From contig NZ_FZLO01000001.1 of assembly GCF_900197595.1 (NCBI RefSeq), forward strand, positions 62,001 to 126,000: a DNA stretch of 64,000 bases, given 5' to 3'. Below are positions 60,631-64,000 of the stretch, in pieces. Made by a program: the position numbers and the translations under genes. The DNA is from Scatolibacter rhodanostii. Its GTDB lineage: Bacteria > Bacillota > Clostridia > Oscillospirales > Acutalibacteraceae. The notes under the pieces are model-generated. The model worked only from the letters and a program-made list of their open reading frames with translations, searched no databases and was not told the origin of the DNA. Within the stretch, counting starts at the first letter, position 1, and each line of letters starts with the position of its first letter.

Positions 60631-61479
60631 ATGAAAATTGATTTGCATTGTCACAGCACATTGTCAGATGGCTCTGTTAACGTATCTGAGATACTTGATA
60701 TGGCGGTTTGCAGAGGACTTGACGTTTTAGCGGTCACAGATCATGACACTTTTTCAGGAGCAAAGCAAGCGCAAAGATTAGCAGCGGCAAAAGGAATCAC
60801 GATTGTGCCAGGCACAGAAATTTCGACCCTTGACTATACAAGAAAACGCAAAGTGCATATTCTTTGCTATTATCCCCAAAAGCCCTTAGTATTGGAAGAA
60901 ATTCTCAGAAAAACGACGCAGAACAGAATGAAAGCTATGCTCGCGGTTTTACCGCAAATTGGCAAGGCTTATCGCATTCCAGAAGAAATGATTTGGGCAC
61001 GCAGAGGCGAATCTGAAACAATTTATAAACAGCATGTTATGCATGCGCTGATGGATGCTGGCTATGCAGATAGCATGTTTGGTGATGTTTTTCGATATCT
61101 TTTTGGTTCAGATGGCATAGCCCGAACGAAAGTGGAATATCCAGATGTCTTGACCGTGCTCGAGAAGATTCAAGAAGCAGGCGGTTTGGCAGTTATGGCA
61201 CATCCGGGAGAATACAAGAGCTTGGAATTACTGGAAGAATTGCTGGAAAAAAATTTGTTGGTAGGAGCAGAGTGCTATCACCCTAAAAACACAGAAGAAG
61301 ATAAAGCCATAATACAAAATCTTTGTAGGCATTATGATAAAATCATGACCGGCGGAACTGATTTTCATGGCAGCTATGGAGGCAGAAAGCATGCGATAGG
61401 CAGTTTTCTGACACCTGAAAATGAATATGTTCGCTTAGCAAATAGAAAGTTGGGAAAAGAAAATGAAAACAGTATATAA
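60631..61479 (+). CDS. PHP-domain phosphoesterase (TrpH/RNase AM-like)
   Basis: Trinuclear metal phosphoesterase of 282 residues. The PHP motifs are in order: DLHCHSTLSDGS (3-14), VTDHDTFSG (about 40), PGTEIST, then VMAHPGEYK and GGTDFHGSYGG (about 240). Relatives cleave 3',5'-bisphosphonucleotides or trim RNA 5' ends. The ATG is used instead of a GTG four codons earlier. Starts 9 nt after the permease gene and overlaps the TSCPD gene by 17 nt. Confidence 0.9.
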   Translation: MKIDLHCHSTLSDGSVNVSEILDMAVCRGLDVLAVTDHDTFSGAKQAQRLAAAKGITIVPGTEISTLDYTRKRKVHILCYYPQKPLVLEEILRKTTQNRMKAMLAVLPQIGKAYRIPEEMIWARRGESETIYKQHVMHALMDAGYADSMFGDVFRYLFGSDGIARTKVEYPDVLTVLEKIQEAGGLAVMAHPGEYKSLELLEELLEKNLLVGAECYHPKNTEEDKAIIQNLCRHYDKIMTGGTDFHGSYGGRKHAIGSFLTPENEYVRLANRKLGKENENSI

Positions 61480-61726
61480 ACCATCTGGTGTTTGTGCCAG
61501 AACAATTGAAATAGAAGTGGAAGATGGGATTATCAAAGCAGTGAAGTTTAACGGCGGATGTAATGGGAATAGTCAGGGGATTTCTGCTTTGGCAATAGGC
61601 ATGAAAGCATCTGATTATATTGAGCGCTGCAAAGATATTACTTGCGGCCCCCGAAACACGTCTTGTCCCGCACAACTTGCCAAAGCCTTAGAAAAAGTTT
61701 TGGAGGAAGAACAGACAGAACAGTAA
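61463..61726 (+). CDS. TSCPD-domain protein (TIGR03905-like)
   Basis: An 87-residue protein of the TSCPD domain family, related to the C-terminal zinc-binding part of vitamin B12-dependent ribonucleotide reductases. Conserved cysteines: FNGGCNGNSQG, DITCGPRNTSCPAQLA. Its function is unknown; stand-alone copies are common in Clostridia. Its ribosome site GGGAAAAG lies inside the PHP gene, so the two are coupled. A terminator follows. Confidence 0.9.
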   Translation: MKTVYKPSGVCARTIEIEVEDGIIKAVKFNGGCNGNSQGISALAIGMKASDYIERCKDITCGPRNTSCPAQLAKALEKVLEEEQTEQ

Positions 61727-61759
61727 ATTTCAAGATTTGAAATAGTGTGTTTAACGAGG

Positions 61760-61789
61760 AGAAGTGAGCCGTTGTCTTACTTCTTTTTT
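61760..61789 (+). terminator. Terminator after the TSCPD gene
   Basis: AGAAGTGAG pairs with CTTACTTCT (one G-U pair) around a 7-nt loop, followed by TTTTT. Confidence 0.8.
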
Positions 61790-61812
61790 ATTTTATTCGC
61801 TGATTTATTCTG

Positions 61813-61837
61813 CAATATGGAAGCATATTCCATATTG
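61813..61837. promoter_or_regulatory. 25-bp palindrome upstream of the AraC-type gene
   Basis: CAATATGGAA and TTCCATATTG are exact complements around GCATA. Its centre lies about 67 nt before the deduced transcription start of the AraC gene, a place suited to an activator site. Confidence 0.5.
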
Positions 61838-61856
61838 GATTGATTAGAGAATGACT

Positions 61857-61885
61857 TTGAGTTTTAACAGAGTTTATGATATAAT
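61857..61885 (+). promoter_or_regulatory. SigA promoter of the AraC-type gene
   Basis: TTGAGT, 17-nt spacer, perfect TATAAT, about 80 nt before the start codon. Confidence 0.7.
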
Positions 61886-61917
61886 GAAAACGATAACGAC
61901 GAAGATTTACTACGAGA

Positions 61918-61934
61918 TTAGTTAATGCTAACTA
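61918..61934. promoter_or_regulatory. DtxR/IdeR-like iron box, copy 1
   Basis: TTAGTTAATGCTAACTA, with TAGTTA and TAACTA in perfect inverted repeat. It lies in the AraC leader about 26 nt after the deduced start of transcription. With the second copy it shares TTAGyTAAwrCTAAy, close to the TTAGG-TWAG-CTAA pattern of iron-dependent DtxR-family repressors. Confidence 0.5.
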
Positions 61935-61966
61935 GCGGCGGCTTTTATATAGAGGAAGGATATCAA

Positions 61967-62779
61967 ATGGAGATTGCACTTGATCGATTAATAAAGCATT
62001 TTGCAGAAATTCCTTTTAAACTAGAGGGAGTATATCACTATACCATAAAACCTGAAATGTCTGGAAGAGAAAACACAGCGCCTTTTCCGGGATTTATTTT
62101 TCCCGTTAGAGGCAAGGCTCGCTATCATTTTAATGCCACACCATATGTAGCCAAACCGGGTAGTGTGATTATGGGGGGAGCTGATATGCAGCTGGACAAG
62201 CAGGTTTTGGACGGTAAAGAGTGGGAATATGTTTGTGTATTATATCGTGTTTTTGGGCAAGAAAACAGCGACATTTCGCTCTCTCATCTACATACTGAGT
62301 TAAAAATAGGGCAAAGTGTTCAGCTTTCAGAACTATTGCACCGATTAATACAGGTTTCAGCAAAGCCGGGGGTAGTTTCTGCTTTTCAGCAAGAGACCCT
62401 TTTTCACTGCATTTTAGAAGAAGCTTTTCGTTGTGCGAAAAGTCAAAATGAAAGCAGCGGTAAAGGTCTATTCGAAAGAATAAGTGAGCACATTCAATCA
62501 AATCATGCAAATGAAATTTCCGTTAAAGAGCTTGCTAGGCAGTACGGCATAAGTGAAAATCAGCTTTATTATGTATTTCAAAAGCAGGTGGGTATGAGTG
62601 TGGGGCAATATCTCTCGGGTTATCGCCTTGACCGAGCCAAACAGTTGTTGAAAACAACTGAAATGCCTGTTAGAGAGGTTGCGGCTGCGGTTGGGTATGT
62701 AGATGCGCTTTATTTTAGTCGTGTGTTCCGTCAAAAATTTGGGGTTTCACCTAGTGAAATGCGAAGAATTCAGGAATAA
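61967..62779 (+). CDS. AraC-family regulator of siderophore uptake
   Basis: Transcription activator of 270 residues. An N-terminal cupin-like sensing domain (about 20-120, FPGFIFPVRGKARYHFN) precedes two C-terminal helix-turn-helix motifs: VKELARQYGISENQLYYVFQKQVG and VREVAAAVGYVDALYFSRVFRQKFG. GAGGAAGG supports the chosen ATG. It is followed in the same direction by a siderophore-binding lipoprotein gene, the same pairing as Bacillus Btr and its bacillibactin uptake genes. It probably activates that gene when siderophore is present. Confidence 0.92.
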   Translation: MEIALDRLIKHFAEIPFKLEGVYHYTIKPEMSGRENTAPFPGFIFPVRGKARYHFNATPYVAKPGSVIMGGADMQLDKQVLDGKEWEYVCVLYRVFGQENSDISLSHLHTELKIGQSVQLSELLHRLIQVSAKPGVVSAFQQETLFHCILEEAFRCAKSQNESSGKGLFERISEHIQSNHANEISVKELARQYGISENQLYYVFQKQVGMSVGQYLSGYRLDRAKQLLKTTEMPVREVAAAVGYVDALYFSRVFRQKFGVSPSEMRRIQE

Positions 62780-62804
62780 TCCATATCTTTTCCGATTTAT
62801 TCTA

Positions 62805-62833
62805 TTCACTGGAAAAGAAACTTATGGTATACT
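62805..62833 (+). promoter_or_regulatory. SigA promoter of the siderophore-binding protein gene
   Basis: TTCACT, 17-nt spacer, TATACT, 54 nt before the start codon. The weak -35 box suits an activator-dependent promoter. Confidence 0.65.
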
Positions 62834-62849
62834 AACTCCCAGTTTGTGG

Positions 62850-62868
62850 TTAGCTAAAACTAATCTAA
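62850..62868. promoter_or_regulatory. DtxR/IdeR-like iron box, copy 2
   Basis: TTAGCTAAAACTAATCTAA matches 14 of 19 positions of the corynebacterial DtxR consensus as I recall it. It lies about 10 nt past the deduced transcription start, where an iron-loaded repressor would block the gene. Confidence 0.5.
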
Positions 62869-62886
62869 TACCTTGGGAGGTAAATT

Positions 62887-63900
62887 ATGAAAAAATGGAT
62901 AGCAACAGTTCTTTCAATGATTATGCTGACAGGTGCACTGTCAGCTTGCACAAATGCGGGAGAGGCTTCTAGCAGCTTATCTTCTACGGTCTCACAACAG
63001 GAATCAGTAGCATCAGAAGAATCTAAAACTTCTTCAGTAGAATCAGTTTCAACGGAGGAAGAAAGCGTATGGCCTCGCACTATTTTGGATGCCGCTGGCA
63101 ATGAAGTGGTCTTAGAGAAAAAGCCTGAAAGAGTAAGCTTGGTACATATTGTTTATTTAGAACATCTTCTTGCATTAGGAGCACCCCCAACCGCAGCAGC
63201 GCTTGGCAACGCACAGGGCGACGTTGAGGCTCTTGAGCAATCCGAGCTTTTGTCACCTTATTTAAAGGACACCGAAATTGCTATGCTGGGTAATTCCAAA
63301 AATCTAAGTGTAGAAGCTGTTTTAGAATCCCAGCCAGATGTCATTGTCACGTTCTATAATCCAGCAGGTTTTGACCAATATGAACAATTGGCAGAGATTG
63401 CACCCGTGATTCAAATTAGCTATACAGACACATGGCAAGACCAACTAAGAGTCTGCGCACAGGTTCTGGGTCTTGAGGAAAAAGCAGAAACTCTTATTGC
63501 CGATACCGAAAAGAAGATAGAAGAGACCAAAACAACCTTAGCTCCTTATGCAGACAAGACTTTTGCATTGTTCCGCACAGACGGAAAGAGCTTTATTGCC
63601 CAGGGAATGTCACAATTCTATACGGCTTTTGGAATTACAAAGCCGGAGGGCTTTACAGACAAAGCTGATAGTTTGTCACTCGAAACTGTTGCAGAAATGA
63701 ATCCTGATTATATTGTCTTCCAGCACAATTATGAAGTTGCTAAAGCTTTTGTAGACAGCATGGAATCAAACTCAGTTTGGCAGGCGCTGGATGCTGTGAA
63801 AAACGGACAAGTTTACTATTTTGATGAAAACATGAATAGTTATGGTCCGCTTTCCATGAACTTGGGTGCTGATAAAATTGTGGAGATATACACGAAATAA
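62887..63900 (+). CDS. Iron-siderophore-binding lipoprotein, FecB/FhuD type
   Basis: Binding subunit of an iron-siderophore ABC importer, 337 residues. A signal peptide ends at lipobox LSAC (Cys21). A Ser/Glu-rich linker (22-58) follows, then the PF01497 helical-backbone fold: KPERVSLVHIVYLEHLLALGAPP, VIVTFYNPAGFDQYEQLAEIAPVIQI, and NLGADKIVEIY at the end. GGGAGG precedes the ATG. A terminator-like hairpin follows, so permease and ATPase genes are either in a separate transcript beyond the window or elsewhere. Confidence 0.93.
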   Translation: MKKWIATVLSMIMLTGALSACTNAGEASSSLSSTVSQQESVASEESKTSSVESVSTEEESVWPRTILDAAGNEVVLEKKPERVSLVHIVYLEHLLALGAPPTAAALGNAQGDVEALEQSELLSPYLKDTEIAMLGNSKNLSVEAVLESQPDVIVTFYNPAGFDQYEQLAEIAPVIQISYTDTWQDQLRVCAQVLGLEEKAETLIADTEKKIEETKTTLAPYADKTFALFRTDGKSFIAQGMSQFYTAFGITKPEGFTDKADSLSLETVAEMNPDYIVFQHNYEVAKAFVDSMESNSVWQALDAVKNGQVYYFDENMNSYGPLSMNLGADKIVEIYTK

Positions 63901-63923
63901 ACTGGTGAAAGCCATATAAAATC

Positions 63924-63960
63924 AAGCAGGTGCAGAAGTGGTAACCGCTGCACCTGTTTG
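63924..63960 (+). terminator. Terminator-like hairpin after the siderophore-binding gene
   Basis: CAGGTGCAG pairs with CTGCACCTG around a 12-nt loop; TTTGATTTTG follows, a broken T-run. Termination may be partial. Confidence 0.6.
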
Positions 63961-64000
63961 ATTTTGCCTATATAAATTTCGGTTTAGAAAGGTTGCAGTT

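Overview
The window reads as chromosome of a low-GC, Gram-positive, endospore-forming anaerobe of the class Clostridia. The evidence is an intact eight-gene spoIIIA operon, SASP-free but canonical spoIIIA-nusB-xseAB-ispA order, lipoprotein binding proteins with lipoboxes, strong AGGAGG ribosome sites and SigA promoters with 17-nt spacers. Carbohydrate genes dominate. No integrase, transposase, phage gene, tRNA or rRNA was recognised. Assignment below class (Oscillospirales-like) is only an impression.

Layout. (1) 1-11 kb: a sucrose/fructoside locus. A five-gene minus-strand operon encodes a lipoprotein binding protein, two Lpl-type permeases, a metallo-beta-lactamase-fold hydrolase and sucrose phosphorylase (cut by the window edge). 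A LacI regulator, a sugar isomerase-like TIM barrel, and a GH32-esterase pair complete it. Four copies of a related CGTTTGC operator tie these units together. (2) 11.4-16.4 kb: housekeeping genes (rpsF-ssb-rpsR, galU, a RING/zinc-ribbon membrane protein, prfB). The prfB leader carries three degenerate type I-C-like CRISPR repeats with no cas genes. (3) 16.5-25.5 kb: a second sugar ABC importer, a duplicated binding protein, a divergent histidine kinase/response regulator pair and a cytoplasmic GH5 glucanase, probably one beta-glucan oligosaccharide sensing and uptake system. (4) 25.6-32.1 kb: central sugar metabolism (gapN, a propeller lactonase, ROK glucokinase, galM, Nudix, aquaporin). (5) 32.5-45.8 kb: a complete aldarate (glucarate/galactarate) module on two divergent operons: garR, a DapA-family aldolase, two glucarate dehydratases and garK on one strand; an SLC13-like transporter, a B3-like metallo-hydrolase, garD and a short UxuA-like dehydratase on the other. 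A PrpR-type regulator that has lost the sigma-54 contact loop closes the module. (6) 46.2-55 kb: spoIIIAA-AH, nusB, a TsaD paralogue, xseA, xseB, ispA. (7) 55-61.7 kb: a LacI regulator, an O-antigen-ligase-like membrane protein, an HD hydrolase, an ABC exporter with a degenerate ATPase, a PHP phosphoesterase and a TSCPD protein. (8) 61.8-64 kb: an AraC regulator and a siderophore-binding lipoprotein that share a DtxR/IdeR-like palindrome.

Working together: the aldarate module should convert both glucarate and galactarate to 5-keto-4-deoxyglucarate, split it to pyruvate plus tartronate semialdehyde, and feed 2-phosphoglycerate into glycolysis. Both sugar ABC systems lack their own ATPase, so a shared MsmX-type ATPase encoded elsewhere is implied.
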